A stretch of DNA of 64,000 bases. It comes from Haloarcula hispanica ATCC 33960. Its GTDB lineage: Archaea > Halobacteriota > Halobacteria > Halobacteriales > Haloarculaceae. The stretch is taken from positions 1-64,000 of the forward strand of contig NC_015944.1 of the NCBI RefSeq assembly GCF_000223905.1, written 5' to 3'. Every line of letters starts with the position of its first letter. Positions within the stretch are counted from its first letter, which is position 1. This document shows positions 54,502 through 63,882 of the stretch, piece by piece. The notes beneath the pieces are model-generated. The model saw nothing but the letters and a program-made list of their open reading frames with translations, was not told the DNA's origin and made no database searches. The translations under genes and the position numbers were made by a program.

Positions 54502-56553
54502 CTACCCTGCCTTCCGCACCGTCACCGCCGAGTGCTTGTACTCGGGAATCTCGGCGACCGGGTCGAGGGCATCGCCGGTCAGGGCGTTTGCGAGCGGGTC
54601 CAGATAGTGGAAGGTGCAGAACACGACCCCGGGCCGAATAGCCGCCGTTACGGCCGCCGACACCGTCACTCTGCCGCGCTCGCTTTCGACGACGACAGTA
54701 TCGCCGTCCTCGATATTCCGAGCGGCGGCATCGTCCGGGTGGATTTCGAGGACGTCCTCCCCGCGCATTCGCATGAGCGTCTCAGACCGGCGAGTGAGTG
54801 CGCCGCTGTTGAAGTGCTGGAGCGCGCGGCCCGTCGTGAGAACGAGTTGTTCCTCGGCGACGGCATCGGCCGGTGGCGACGGCGAGACCGGAAGCAGCGG
54901 TGCCGTCTGCTCGCCAGAGGCGAACGTCTCCGCATGGAGAACGTCGGTGCCGGAATCGGCGTCCGCCGGGAACGGCCACCGCTGGTAGCTGTCTCCGATG
55001 CCGTCGTAACTCATGCCGGCGTACAGCGGATTGACCCGCGTTAGCTCCTCGAACACCGCTTCCGGGCCGTCGTAGTCGAACGCATCCGACTGGCCGACCA
55101 GCCGCCGGCCGAGGTCCGTGAGGATATCGAGGTCACGGCGGGCGTTCCCGGGCAGGTCAGCGTTCGGTCGCATCCGCATCACTCGCCGGTCCGTGTTAGT
55201 CACGGTCCCCGCTTTCTCCGCCCAACTGCTCCCCGGAAGCACGACATCGGCGTGTTCGACGGTCGCCGTTTCGAAGAGGTCTATGACAACGCAGAAATCG
55301 AGTTCACCGAAGCCGGCCCTGACAGAACTGGCGTTCGGTTCCGTGACGGCTGGGTTCTCGCCGAACACGACCGCAGCCTTGACGGCGTCACCGAACTGGT
55401 GTGTCGCAGTGGTCTCCGTCAGGCCGGGTTCGTTCGGCGGCTCGACGCCCCATTCGTCGGCGAGCCGCTGTCGTGCATCCGCATCAGTAACGGGCTCGTA
55501 TCCGGGGAGCACGTTGGGAAGCGCGCCGACGTCGCCGGCTCCCTGGACGTTGTTCTGGCCGCGGAGCGGGTTCACGCCGGTGCCCGGACGTCCGACGTTG
55601 CCGGTCAGCAGCGCGAGATTCAACAGCGCGTGAACGTTGTCAGTCCCGGACGTGTGCTGGCTCATCCCCATCCCGGTGACAATCGCCGCCCTGTCGGCTT
55701 CGGCGTACGCTCTGGCGGCTTCCCGGACGGTTTCCGGGGCAACACCGGCTGCGTCGGCACCCGATTCGATGTCGGCGTCGTCGAGATGTGCTGTCAGATC
55801 TGTATAGCTGGTCGTTCGATCCTCGATGAACGACTCGTCGACGAGTCCCTCCTCAACGACGACTTTCGCCATCGAATTGAGGAGCTGGATGTCGTATCCG
55901 GGACGGACATCGAGGTGGATGTCGGCGGCATCGGTCGTGTCCGTTTCGCGCGGGTCGATATGGATGAGCGTGGCCCCGTTTCGAATTGCCGGCAGAAAGT
56001 ACGAACGGAAAATGACAGGGTGCTGTTCGGCCGGATTCGCCCCGGTGACGAGCAGGCAGTCGGTTTCGGCGAGGTCATCGAGCGTGTTCGTCATCGCCCC
56101 GGCACCGAGGCGCTCGCTCATCGCGGCGACCGTCGACGAATGACAGAGGCGAGCACAGTTGTCGACGTTGTTGGTTCCGAGCATCCGCGCAATCTTTTGA
56201 AAGACGTAGTTCTCCTCGTTCGTGCAGTTCGACGAGGCGAAGAATTCGACTGCGTCTGGCCCGTGCTGGTCGATGATTTCCCCGAGTCGGTTGGCCACGC
56301 GAGATAGGGCGGTTTCCCAGGGAGCAGTGACGAAGTGACCGCTCTCACGGACCAGTGGCTCGGTCAGTCGGTCCTCGTGTTCGACTACGTCGAACGCGGC
56401 TCCGCCCTTGGGACAGATCTCTCCTTTCGTGTTCACTGGCCCCGCTGTGCCGGTCGCCTTCCCGTTGCCCGCGTATTCTATCGTACAGCCGACGCCACAG
56501 TACGGACAGACTGTCTGCTCGGCCCGGGGGTTTTGATCCTGACTGTCACTCAT
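54502..56553 (-). CDS. fdhA: Formate-dehydrogenase-like molybdopterin oxidoreductase
   Basis: 683 residues from the ATG at 56553. The N-terminal cluster CPYCGVGCTIEY...GEICPKGG binds a 4Fe-4S centre; the Mo-pterin domains include FASSNCTNEENYVFQKIAR, NCARLCHSSTVAAM (the cysteine of RLCHS is the Mo ligand position in formate dehydrogenases), TGANPAEQHPVIFR and the C-terminal dinucleotide-binding domain (LTTGRALQHFNSGALTRRSE). No signal peptide, so cytoplasmic. No electron-transfer subunit is adjacent, so its redox partner is unknown; a nitrate-reductase-like role cannot be fully excluded. Confidence 0.88.
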   Translation of the reverse strand: MSDSQDQNPRAEQTVCPYCGVGCTIEYAGNGKATGTAGPVNTKGEICPKGGAAFDVVEHEDRLTEPLVRESGHFVTAPWETALSRVANRLGEIIDQHGPDAVEFFASSNCTNEENYVFQKIARMLGTNNVDNCARLCHSSTVAAMSERLGAGAMTNTLDDLAETDCLLVTGANPAEQHPVIFRSYFLPAIRNGATLIHIDPRETDTTDAADIHLDVRPGYDIQLLNSMAKVVVEEGLVDESFIEDRTTSYTDLTAHLDDADIESGADAAGVAPETVREAARAYAEADRAAIVTGMGMSQHTSGTDNVHALLNLALLTGNVGRPGTGVNPLRGQNNVQGAGDVGALPNVLPGYEPVTDADARQRLADEWGVEPPNEPGLTETTATHQFGDAVKAAVVFGENPAVTEPNASSVRAGFGELDFCVVIDLFETATVEHADVVLPGSSWAEKAGTVTNTDRRVMRMRPNADLPGNARRDLDILTDLGRRLVGQSDAFDYDGPEAVFEELTRVNPLYAGMSYDGIGDSYQRWPFPADADSGTDVLHAETFASGEQTAPLLPVSPSPPADAVAEEQLVLTTGRALQHFNSGALTRRSETLMRMRGEDVLEIHPDDAAARNIEDGDTVVVESERGRVTVSAAVTAAIRPGVVFCTFHYLDPLANALTGDALDPVAEIPEYKHSAVTVRKAG

Positions 56554-56757
56554 TACTCTTTCGAACAAACGGAACGCAGATACAAGTAGCCGACCGGTAA
56601 AACCTGTGCGAGTTTATTAGTGTGTCAATAACTTCACTTTTGGAACAGTGCCAGACCTGTTTTCGGGCTGTCGCGGCTGACCGTGCTTGCGGGTGCGCCG
56701 CCAGTTTCGAGAGCCACACCACATACTGTAATGGGGTGTCGATCGTAGTGTCAGTAG

Positions 56758-58671
56758 ATGCGACCAGCCCTGACGACTGTGCAAGTCTTCGCGCTACTCG
56801 CGGTAGTTCTCAGTACACTGGTTTTCGCTGCGTCGTTTGCCGTCGACACCACCAGCGCCCGCCCCGAACCGGTGGCGTTCGACAACACCGTGCAACGCGG
56901 TGTTACGGCGGCCGACGAACAGATTGCCCGGAATCGGAGTATCAGCGTTCCGCGCGCGCAAGTCTTCTACTCGCAGTACCGCTACGTCGTCGGCTACGTC
57001 GGCCTCAGTCAGGCTGTGACAGCGCTCACGGAGCCGGGACACGAGCAGCAGTTCGGGTATCCACTCGTGGTGTACGTTTCCGACTACAGTGACCGGCCGG
57101 TCAGGTGTGGCGATGACGGCTCTCTCCGGACCGCCACACCGCCGGACTGGGTCGAGGCCAATCAGGCCCACTACGTCGTCGACGGGCCAGCGAGGGTGCC
57201 GTCCGGTCCGGCGGTGGTTCCCTTCGCCGACCGGGACGACGCTGCGGCGTTCGCGGAGACGTGCGGCGGACGAATTATCGACTGGGAGACGCTCAAGACT
57301 CGTTCGTTCGACCTCAAGCAAGCGGCGGCGGTCCGAAAGCAGGTCGGCCCGCGCCGAAGCAATGCCGATGCCACTGTGCAGGCGGCGCGAGAACGCCGAA
57401 ACCGGCCTGTCTCGGTCGAAGTTGGAACTGACGCTCCGACGGTTCAGGCGGCCGTCGATGCGGCCCCGCCGAACACGACGGTCGTCGTCCCGGCAGGGAC
57501 CTACGACGAGCAGGTGACGATAGACAAGCCACTCACCCTCAGCGGCCCCGGAGCGACGCTCGACGGGGGTGGGAGCGGCACCGTCGTGACCGTGACTGCC
57601 GACCGGGTCGGTGTCACTGGGTTCGAAATCACTGGCATCGGCAACACGACGGTCGGCGACCCGACACAGAGCAACGACAGCGCCTGGGACGCCACCGTCA
57701 CGACCGCCTACGGCAACAGCGATGCCGCCGTGACCGGCCGGAACGCGTCCGGGCTCTACGTTGCGAACATCACTGTCGAGACACCCGCCAGCGGCGTCGT
57801 GCTGCGGCGGACACCCGGCGCGGTCGTCGAGAATGTCACGGTCAACGGGACGGCAGACTGGCAAGACGGGTTCATGGGCGTTATCGGGATGCACGGCCCG
57901 ATTGTCGTGCAGGACTCGGTGTTCAACGGCGGGCGTGACGGCGTCTACCTCCACCGGGCCGACGGGACCGCTGTCCGGAACAACACGTTCAGGGACAATC
58001 GCTTCGGCGTCCACCTGATGTACACCTCCCGGTCGCTCGTTGCGGACAACGTCGCCCGGGGACAGGAGTACGCTGGCGTCGTCGTCATGACGAACCCTGT
58101 GGCCAACGCCATCGTCGGCAACGACGTGCGCCACTCCGGCAGTGGCGTCATGTTAGCTGGGTCCCGGAGCTATATCGCGCACAACGTGGTAGTCGACACC
58201 GACCAGGCGATGTCGACAAACGCCGACCGGTCCCTGTACGAGCACAACGTGCTCTACGGGAACGACATCGGCGTGCGAGCATCGACGGTCGTCCCGTCGA
58301 ACATCGTCACCGAGAACGATTTCATCGCCAACGACCGCCACGCCGTCTCGGGACCGGGGCCGCTGCGCGTGTACACGCACGACGGCAGGGGGAACTACTG
58401 GAGCGGCGCGTACGATCTCACTGGCGGGACTGGCCCGGTGTTGGCCCAGTCCTACTCGCCCACCGATTCTGTCGACCGCCGTCTCCACCAGACCGACGCT
58501 GCGGTCGTCCTCAGGGCGGCACCGAGTGTCCGGGGGCTCCGGGCGCTCCGCGGCACCACGCCCGGCTTTCGCCGGGGAAGCATCGTCGACAGGGCACCCC
58601 TGACAGACCCTGCTAACCCCGGGGCCGTCAGGCATCTTCGAAACGAGACCTCGATGGAGGAGGCAGCATGA
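56758..58671 (+). CDS. nosD: NosD copper-maturation protein with NosL-like N-domain
   Basis: 637-residue exported protein. N-terminal membrane anchor (VFALLAVVLSTLVFAASFAV), then a domain about 40-185 that ends like NosL (AHYVVDGPARVPSGPAVVPFADRDDAAAFAETCGGRIIDWETL) but lacks the CGM copper motif, then the right-handed beta-helix NosD repeats (about 215-560: DAPTVQAAVDAAPPNTTVVVPAGTYDEQVTI, RDGVYLHRADGTAVRNNTF). NosD works with NosF and NosY to supply nitrous oxide reductase copper/sulfur. Overlaps nosF (ATGA). nosZ is not adjacent. Confidence 0.9.
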   Translation: MRPALTTVQVFALLAVVLSTLVFAASFAVDTTSARPEPVAFDNTVQRGVTAADEQIARNRSISVPRAQVFYSQYRYVVGYVGLSQAVTALTEPGHEQQFGYPLVVYVSDYSDRPVRCGDDGSLRTATPPDWVEANQAHYVVDGPARVPSGPAVVPFADRDDAAAFAETCGGRIIDWETLKTRSFDLKQAAAVRKQVGPRRSNADATVQAARERRNRPVSVEVGTDAPTVQAAVDAAPPNTTVVVPAGTYDEQVTIDKPLTLSGPGATLDGGGSGTVVTVTADRVGVTGFEITGIGNTTVGDPTQSNDSAWDATVTTAYGNSDAAVTGRNASGLYVANITVETPASGVVLRRTPGAVVENVTVNGTADWQDGFMGVIGMHGPIVVQDSVFNGGRDGVYLHRADGTAVRNNTFRDNRFGVHLMYTSRSLVADNVARGQEYAGVVVMTNPVANAIVGNDVRHSGSGVMLAGSRSYIAHNVVVDTDQAMSTNADRSLYEHNVLYGNDIGVRASTVVPSNIVTENDFIANDRHAVSGPGPLRVYTHDGRGNYWSGAYDLTGGTGPVLAQSYSPTDSVDRRLHQTDAAVVLRAAPSVRGLRALRGTTPGFRRGSIVDRAPLTDPANPGAVRHLRNETSMEEAA

Positions 58672-59393
58672 CCGGGGAGACGTACCTCACGGCGGACGAG
58701 GTCACGAAGAAGTACGGCGATGTCACAGCCGTCTCGGAGGTGTCACTCGACGTGCCGTCCGACGCCGTGACTGGGTTCATCGGCCCGAACGGGTCCGGGA
58801 AATCGACGCTCCTGCGCGTGCTTCTGGGCGTCGAGCGACCGACCAGCGGCACCGTCTCGTACAGCGGGCCGGAGGCCGAACGACAGTTGGGCTACCTGCC
58901 CCAGCGGCCGACCTTCCGCCCGGGCTTTAGCGTCCGGGAGACCGCCGCGTTCTACGCGGACCTCGTCGACGACGACCCGGACCGGCTCCTGGAACGTGTC
59001 GGCCTCGAAGAAGTGGCCGGCCGTCCCGTGTCCGGGCTCTCCGGGGGGATGACGCGCCTCCTGGGAATCGCACAGGCACTGGCCGGTGACCCACCCATCG
59101 TGATGCTCGACGAACCGGCAAGCGGTCTCGACCCGGCGATGAGTCGGCTGATATTCGACATCGTCGAGTCGATTGCCGACGCCGGTCGCGCCGTGGTTCT
59201 TTGCTCACACGAACTGCCGCTCGTCGAGGAGACAGCTGATCGACTGGTAGTGCTCGAATCCGGCCGCCTCGTGCGGACCGGGTCGGTTGACTCTCTGCGA
59301 GAACAGACCGGCGGGCCGCTCCACGAGACGTTCACAGCGCTTCTGGAACAGGACAGAGCCACTATCGCTGCACCAGAGGGGACACAGCCATGA
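58668..59393 (+). CDS. nosF: NosF ABC ATPase
   Basis: 241-residue ABC ATPase. Walker A IGPNGSGKST (about residues 38-47), signature LSGGMTR, Walker B IVMLDEPASGLDP and H-loop VLCSHELP are intact. Its start overlaps nosD and its stop overlaps nosY (both ATGA), so the three are translated together. It energises the NosDFY complex that matures nitrous oxide reductase. Confidence 0.93.
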   Translation: MTGETYLTADEVTKKYGDVTAVSEVSLDVPSDAVTGFIGPNGSGKSTLLRVLLGVERPTSGTVSYSGPEAERQLGYLPQRPTFRPGFSVRETAAFYADLVDDDPDRLLERVGLEEVAGRPVSGLSGGMTRLLGIAQALAGDPPIVMLDEPASGLDPAMSRLIFDIVESIADAGRAVVLCSHELPLVEETADRLVVLESGRLVRTGSVDSLREQTGGPLHETFTALLEQDRATIAAPEGTQP

Positions 59394-60202
59394 TCGACGG
59401 TAACCGCTTCTGGACCGTTTTCGTGCGAGAGGTCCGGAGCGCGGTCAGGACACGGACCTATCTCGCGCTCGGGCTAGTCACGGGGATTGTCCTGTTCGGC
59501 CTCGCCTATGCCGGGGGCGGCCCCGCCGGCGGCTACGTTCCCACCGTCGTCGATACGCTCGTCGCCGTCGAAGTACTCGTGCCGACGCTTGCCTTCGCGG
59601 TCGGCTATCGCGCGATAGCCGACCCCGCCGTCCGGGGTGAACTCGATATCCTCGACACCTACCCACTCTCGACGTGGTCGTACGTCGGTGGGGTGTACGC
59701 GGGGCGTGCCCTCCTGCTGCTCACCATTGTCGTCGTCCCGCTGCTGGCGCTGGGCGTCAACGTGGCGACGACCGCGGGACCGGAGACAACGGTGTTTGCG
59801 AGCCATCGCGGCGTCGACTCGCCGTTCCTGTTCATCCGGTTCGTGGCGTTGACGGTCCTGTACGCGCTCACGTCCCTGACTATCGCGTTCCTGCTGTCGG
59901 CGCTCGCCCGAAGCCGGGGCCGAGCACTCGTGCTCGCACTCGCCGGGCTGCTTGTCCTCACCGTCGGCAGTGACCTCGCGGTGTTTGCAGCGCTCGACAC
60001 CGGCGTCACGACGGGCACACTCGGTGGCGCGCTCGCCATGACTCCGGCGGGCGCGTATCGCGGACTCGTGTTCGATCAGGTCCTGTACGTCGCTGTTCCG
60101 GGCCGGTCAGCGTTCGTCCCGACGTGGGTCGCCGCCCTCTCGCTCCTATTCTGGTGGGGACTCACGTTCGTGGGGGCGATGCTTGCGACGGATGCGGCCT
60201 GA
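59390..60202 (+). CDS. nosY: NosY ABC permease
   Basis: 270-residue membrane protein with six helices: YLALGLVTGIVLFGLAYAG, LVPTLAFAVGYRAIADPAVRGELDILDTYPLSTWSYVGGVYAGRALLL (the coupling region), LTVLYALTSLTIAFLLSAL, LVLALAGLLVLTVGSDLAVF and LSLLFWWGLTFVGAML. It forms the membrane part of NosDFY. The reverse-strand regulator ends 2 bases after it. Confidence 0.92.
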   Translation: MIDGNRFWTVFVREVRSAVRTRTYLALGLVTGIVLFGLAYAGGGPAGGYVPTVVDTLVAVEVLVPTLAFAVGYRAIADPAVRGELDILDTYPLSTWSYVGGVYAGRALLLLTIVVVPLLALGVNVATTAGPETTVFASHRGVDSPFLFIRFVALTVLYALTSLTIAFLLSALARSRGRALVLALAGLLVLTVGSDLAVFAALDTGVTTGTLGGALAMTPAGAYRGLVFDQVLYVAVPGRSAFVPTWVAALSLLFWWGLTFVGAMLATDAA

Positions 60203-60204
60203 TT

Positions 60205-60732
60205 TCAGCCGTCGTCCGTTGCGGCCGCGAGTCCGCCGTCGACCAGCCGCGTGAACCGGTCGATGAGACGGTCCGTGAGCGATGGACGGACTGCAGCGAG
60301 CAGCCGCCGCGTCTCGTCCGGGTCGGCCAGGGCCACGACGACACGCCCCCGTTCGCCGTACGACTTTTCGAGTATCCCCGCGTCGGCCAGTGCCGAAACG
60401 TGCCAGGAGACCGTACTCCGGGCGACTCCCAGCCGGTCGGTCAGTTCGTCTGCCGACAGGGACTCCGCTTCAAGCAGATGCAGGAGAATCGTGCGCGCAG
60501 TCTCGCGCCGGGCAAACGCGAGCACACGTCGCTCCCAGGGGTCGTACTCCCGGCTGTAATAGTGCGTCTTGCCCTGGATTTCCTCGGCAACCACGTCGCC
60601 GGCACGACGCAGTTTCCGCAGGTGATACTGTGCCTGCCCAGTCGCGATATCGAGATCTGCCGCAAGCGCGTTGAAATGGACCCCCGGTTTGGACTCGACG
60701 TGGGAACGCACTTGCTCAGTAACCGTGGACAT
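60205..60732 (-). CDS. Tandem winged-helix regulator of the nos region
   Basis: 175 residues with two helix-turn-helix modules: ESKPGVHFNALAADLDIATGQAQYHLRKLRRAGDVV (about 13-48) and LSADELTDRLGVARSTVSWHVSALADAGIL (about 92-121), with a C-terminal tail. This two-module design is common in haloarchaeal ArsR-type regulators. It lies between nosY and nosL, transcribed with nosL, so it probably controls nos genes in response to oxygen or N-oxides; the signal is not visible (no Cys sensor cluster). Confidence 0.85.
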   Translation of the reverse strand: MSTVTEQVRSHVESKPGVHFNALAADLDIATGQAQYHLRKLRRAGDVVAEEIQGKTHYYSREYDPWERRVLAFARRETARTILLHLLEAESLSADELTDRLGVARSTVSWHVSALADAGILEKSYGERGRVVVALADPDETRRLLAAVRPSLTDRLIDRFTRLVDGGLAAATDDG

Positions 60733-60802
60733 AGTCTTCAGTACGGCTTTCCAGCCTCCGGGACAACAGGGTATCGGACGTTCTCACTGCGCGGGAACTC
60801 GC

Positions 60803-61363
60803 CTACATTCCGCCCACCAGTTCTCGGGTTATGTCCTCGGCAGGGAGGGTCTGGCCGCCGTACTCCTCGGCGAACGACTCGGCGTCCGCACTGTCGCTGA
60901 ACGGGACGATAGCAGTCCCCATCGACCCCTCTATCTCCGAATTCGCGACGACTGTGAGCTCTTCAGTCGAAGCGAACGCCTCTGACTCCAAGTGCCGGGA
61001 GATGATGGTCTTGCCCCCATCAGTCCGGACATCGTAGTCGGTTGCACTGTAGTCGGTCAGGAACGTCTCCGCAGGCGTCCACCCCGACTGTTCTTTGGCG
61101 AACCGATGCCGATACGTGCAGGTCGTACTGCAGAACCGTGCTGGCGGGTCGTGCCCCTCGGGCGTGTTGTCCTGATAGTACGTTTGGCCGACTGGCCCCG
61201 GGTGCTGGTCGATGACCATCCCACACTGGTCACAGTTCTGTCCGCTCTCGATGGCGACCGGTTCCACCTCTTCACTGGTCCCCAGACACCCCGAGAGCGA
61301 CGCGACTGTCGCGGTCCCGACGATGAAGTGCCGGCGTGTCAGGGCTGGTGCATAGTCAGACAT
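60803..61363 (-). CDS. nosL: NosL copper chaperone, Tat lipoprotein
   Basis: 186 residues from the ATG at 61363. LTRRHFIVGTATVASLSGCLG gives a twin-arginine signal and lipobox (SGC), so it is anchored outside the membrane. Copper-binding motif CDQCGMVI follows, then HDPPARFCSTTCTYRHRF and VPFSDSADAESFAEEYGGQTL, typical of NosL. It delivers Cu(I) for nitrous oxide reductase. Same strand as the regulator below it (70-base gap), opposite to nosDFY. Confidence 0.92.
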   Translation of the reverse strand: MSDYAPALTRRHFIVGTATVASLSGCLGTSEEVEPVAIESGQNCDQCGMVIDQHPGPVGQTYYQDNTPEGHDPPARFCSTTCTYRHRFAKEQSGWTPAETFLTDYSATDYDVRTDGGKTIISRHLESEAFASTEELTVVANSEIEGSMGTAIVPFSDSADAESFAEEYGGQTLPAEDITRELVGGM

Positions 61364-61421
61364 ACTAGATAGTACACTAGACGACACCAAATGGTTCGTG
61401 GTGCGACCGTCGAAACGCCGG

Positions 61422-61742
61422 TCAGTCGGGGACGCTCGGCGGCGCGACCGAATAGATCGCACTCAGCACCAGCAGCGCGATGAGGAAGTCGAACCCGTGT
61501 TCGGTGAGGTGATGTACTACCATCGGGACAGCACCGAGGACAGTCCCAATACCGACCACGGACCGAAGGACCAGTAGCCCGATAGCGACAGTCAACAGAA
61601 CGTACGGCCGTGACCGGCGTCGGTGTGTACTGGCCGCCGCGACAAAAAACAGCGCTAGCGTTCCGAGCGTAGCGAGTCCCAGCACGGCGATTAACATTGC
61701 GGATTGACCGGGACTAATCCAGTCAGCCGTCGGTTGGAGCAT
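61422..61742 (-). CDS. Haloarchaeal nos-linked membrane protein
   Basis: 106 residues, three or four membrane helices: AMLIAVLGLATLGTLALFFVAAAS, a basic loop HRRRSRP, VLLTVAIGLLVLRSVVGIGTVLG and HGFDFLIALLVLSAIYSV. No cofactor motif. The DUF7471-like pattern is known in haloarchaea. It is 58 bases before nosL on the same strand, so it may be part of the nos operon; function unknown. Confidence 0.75.
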   Translation of the reverse strand: MLQPTADWISPGQSAMLIAVLGLATLGTLALFFVAAASTHRRRSRPYVLLTVAIGLLVLRSVVGIGTVLGAVPMVVHHLTEHGFDFLIALLVLSAIYSVAPPSVPD

Positions 61743-61884
61743 CGCTCAGATCATAGATCAGACGGTGACACTGGAATCGGTTTCGGTCGCAGTCGTAGCT
61801 GTGCCCGACTCTTACGCCGAGGTGAGTGCTCTGAGACAGCTCCGCCGGTGTATGCCTGTTTGAAATGGTCTCTGTGTAACTCTC

Positions 61885-62307
61885 TCAGGTAGCCACCAGT
61901 ACCGGTCGTCCCGCGTTCTGGACGACTCGGTCGGTCACACTGCCGATTTGGTCAGTTTTCGTGTGGGAATGGCCGTGGTATCCGAGCACGATCAGGTCGG
62001 CGTCGACCTCGTCGGCATAGCTGATGACCTCCACGTACGGTTTCCCGTGACAGCAGCGAGTGGTGACCTCGACGCCGAGCGCGTCACCCCTCTCGGCGAC
62101 CTCTGCGAGTTCATCGTTCCCCCATTCCTCGATTTCGATGGTCTCCAGTTCCATACTACTGAGGGCTGGCTCGGCGTGTCGGTCCGTATCGACAACAAAG
62201 ACGGCGTGAAGCTCGGCACCGTGTTGCTCGGCCTGTTCGAGCGCGTGTGTCGCTGCGCGGTTCGCGTCAGCACTGCCGTCGGTCGCGACCACAATCGTGT
62301 CGTACAT
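61885..62307 (-). CDS. Universal stress protein (UspA family)
   Basis: 140 residues from the ATG at 62307. VVATDGSADANRAATHALEQA at the start and the nucleotide-binding motif LGYHGHSHTKTDQIGSVTDRVV (G-x2-G-x9-G-S) near the end are intact, so it should bind ATP. Alone in its transcription unit. A second family member begins at 63883 at the window end. Confidence 0.9.
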   Translation of the reverse strand: MYDTIVVATDGSADANRAATHALEQAEQHGAELHAVFVVDTDRHAEPALSSMELETIEIEEWGNDELAEVAERGDALGVEVTTRCCHGKPYVEVISYADEVDADLIVLGYHGHSHTKTDQIGSVTDRVVQNAGRPVLVAT

Positions 62308-62477
62308 ACTAAAAGAATGCACCGCTTCCTATTTCAATCCGCTGACCATTATCAAAAGCTAATAATCTATTGTTGTATTGGGTACCCGTCCACATATCGA
62401 TCCGTTCGATTTTTGGAGGTGTCGCGTATCGTATTTACAACGGCTAAAACGTCATTCCCGTCCAAAGTCGGTGGCAA

Positions 62478-62957
62478 TCACGGTTCGATGTTCTCCCGGA
62501 AGTCGGGTGCCAGTCCGGTCTGTCGGATCCCGGCAAGATCCGTTATCTCGAACTCGTAGAGTGCGACTCCGCCGGAGGTGGTGGCAGTCTGGAGCGTGTT
62601 GGGTCGCCAGGCGTTCTGTGTCATCGCCGTGATATCCGACCAGTCGTCCTCAGGCACACTGCTGATATCGCCGGCGAGCATCACGCTCTGCCACTCGAAC
62701 GCGGTGTCGATGTCGTAGACGAGAAACCGGCCACGGCCGGCTCGCTCAGTCAGTTCCGCTTTCCGGCTCGATTCGCCGAGGAGGTAGGTGAAATAGAGGC
62801 AGGCTCCGTCGTCAAAGCCGTACGATAGTGGTAGCAGGTACGGGACGTCTGTCGTCGGCAGCCCCAAGACTCCGGTCGAGTGTGTGGCGAGGAATTCCCG
62901 AATCGCTTCGTCGTCCATCTGTTCGAGTCCGTACTCTTCTAATTGGTCGAGTGTCAT
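62478..62957 (-). CDS. Pyridoxamine-phosphate-oxidase-like flavin protein
   Basis: 159 residues of the split-barrel FMN-binding family: LATHSTGVLGLPTTDVPYLLPLSYGFDDGACLYFTYLLGESSRKAEL is the N-terminal half of the barrel, and VMLAGDISSVPEDDW the late strand. Haloarchaea have many such proteins; their substrates are mostly unknown and true PNPO activity is unlikely. Stands next to stress proteins. Confidence 0.85.
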   Translation of the reverse strand: MTLDQLEEYGLEQMDDEAIREFLATHSTGVLGLPTTDVPYLLPLSYGFDDGACLYFTYLLGESSRKAELTERAGRGRFLVYDIDTAFEWQSVMLAGDISSVPEDDWSDITAMTQNAWRPNTLQTATTSGGVALYEFEITDLAGIRQTGLAPDFRENIEP

Positions 62958-63180
62958 AGGTCGCGTCTGATCATCCAGTTACGTATCACGAATGCAACCC
63001 CACGCTAAAAAAAGTAGAGCGGACTTCTCAGAGGGTGTGGCTGTTCACAATACGGCACAGATACTGTTATATCTATGAAATCTGCCGATACTCGTCGGAC
63101 GGTAGTACGTATGCCTGCTGGTTTTCAGCCAGTGAGAAGTCCCACCGGACGCTATATTGTTGCACTGCCAACAAGAGTAC

Positions 63181-63663
63181 ATGGACTTCGATGAGTTCAC
63201 CGGCGAGATACAGCACAGGCTTGAACTACCCGGTACTGGTGAGGCCGTTCGGGCGACCCGCGCGACACTGCTACCCCTGGGACAGCGCATACCCGCGGAG
63301 AACGCCGCGGACTTCGCTGCCTCCCTCCCGATGGAAATCAAGTGGTATATGACCGGCGCCGTCCGCGACCACGGGCAGCGGTTTGACTGGACGGAGTTCG
63401 TCGACCGTGTCGCCGAAATAGAAGGCGTTGAACCGTCGGACGCAGCGTACCACGCACGCGTCGTTGTTGACCTGATGCATACGGCGGTCCCGGCCGCCGA
63501 TTTTCAGGACCTCCGCGGCCAACTCCCCGAAAGTGCGGACGAAGAAAACTGGCGCGAACTCTTCAGCATAGTCGATGCCGGTGGCTGGGGCGAGGCGGAA
63601 GAGGCGCAAACCGGCGGTGGTCCACAAAAGTCTGCTGAAGCCCCTCAGTGGGACAATCAGTAG
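63181..63663 (+). CDS. DUF2267 protein
   Basis: 160 residues from the ATG at 63181. Two helical repeats: FTGEIQHRLELPGTGEAVRATRATLLPLGQRIPAENAADFAASLPMEIKWYMTG and FVDRVAEIEGVEPSDAAYHARVVVDLMHTAVPAADFQDLRGQLPESADEENWRELF, each matching DUF2267. The C-terminal 25 residues are low-complexity. Function unknown; often near stress genes. GCTATATTG at 63151-63159 is a TATA box about 26 bases before the ATG (leaderless). Confidence 0.88.
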   Translation: MDFDEFTGEIQHRLELPGTGEAVRATRATLLPLGQRIPAENAADFAASLPMEIKWYMTGAVRDHGQRFDWTEFVDRVAEIEGVEPSDAAYHARVVVDLMHTAVPAADFQDLRGQLPESADEENWRELFSIVDAGGWGEAEEAQTGGGPQKSAEAPQWDNQ

Positions 63664-63882
63664 CAGCTCTCATGTCGTTTTCAAACGAATATGCCTTGAC
63701 ATAATATGGTAATAACTGTACGATTGTTACGCTCTCCCCTCATACTTTGGGGGTGTCCGGCGAGGACTGCTGGCAACGCAGTCTAACTATTCGAGACGCC
63801 GATCTCAGCCGCCGGATTTCTAATAGTGTGAGAATCGCGACTACAGTTTATTTACTGACAGCAACAATTCGTAAACACAGCA

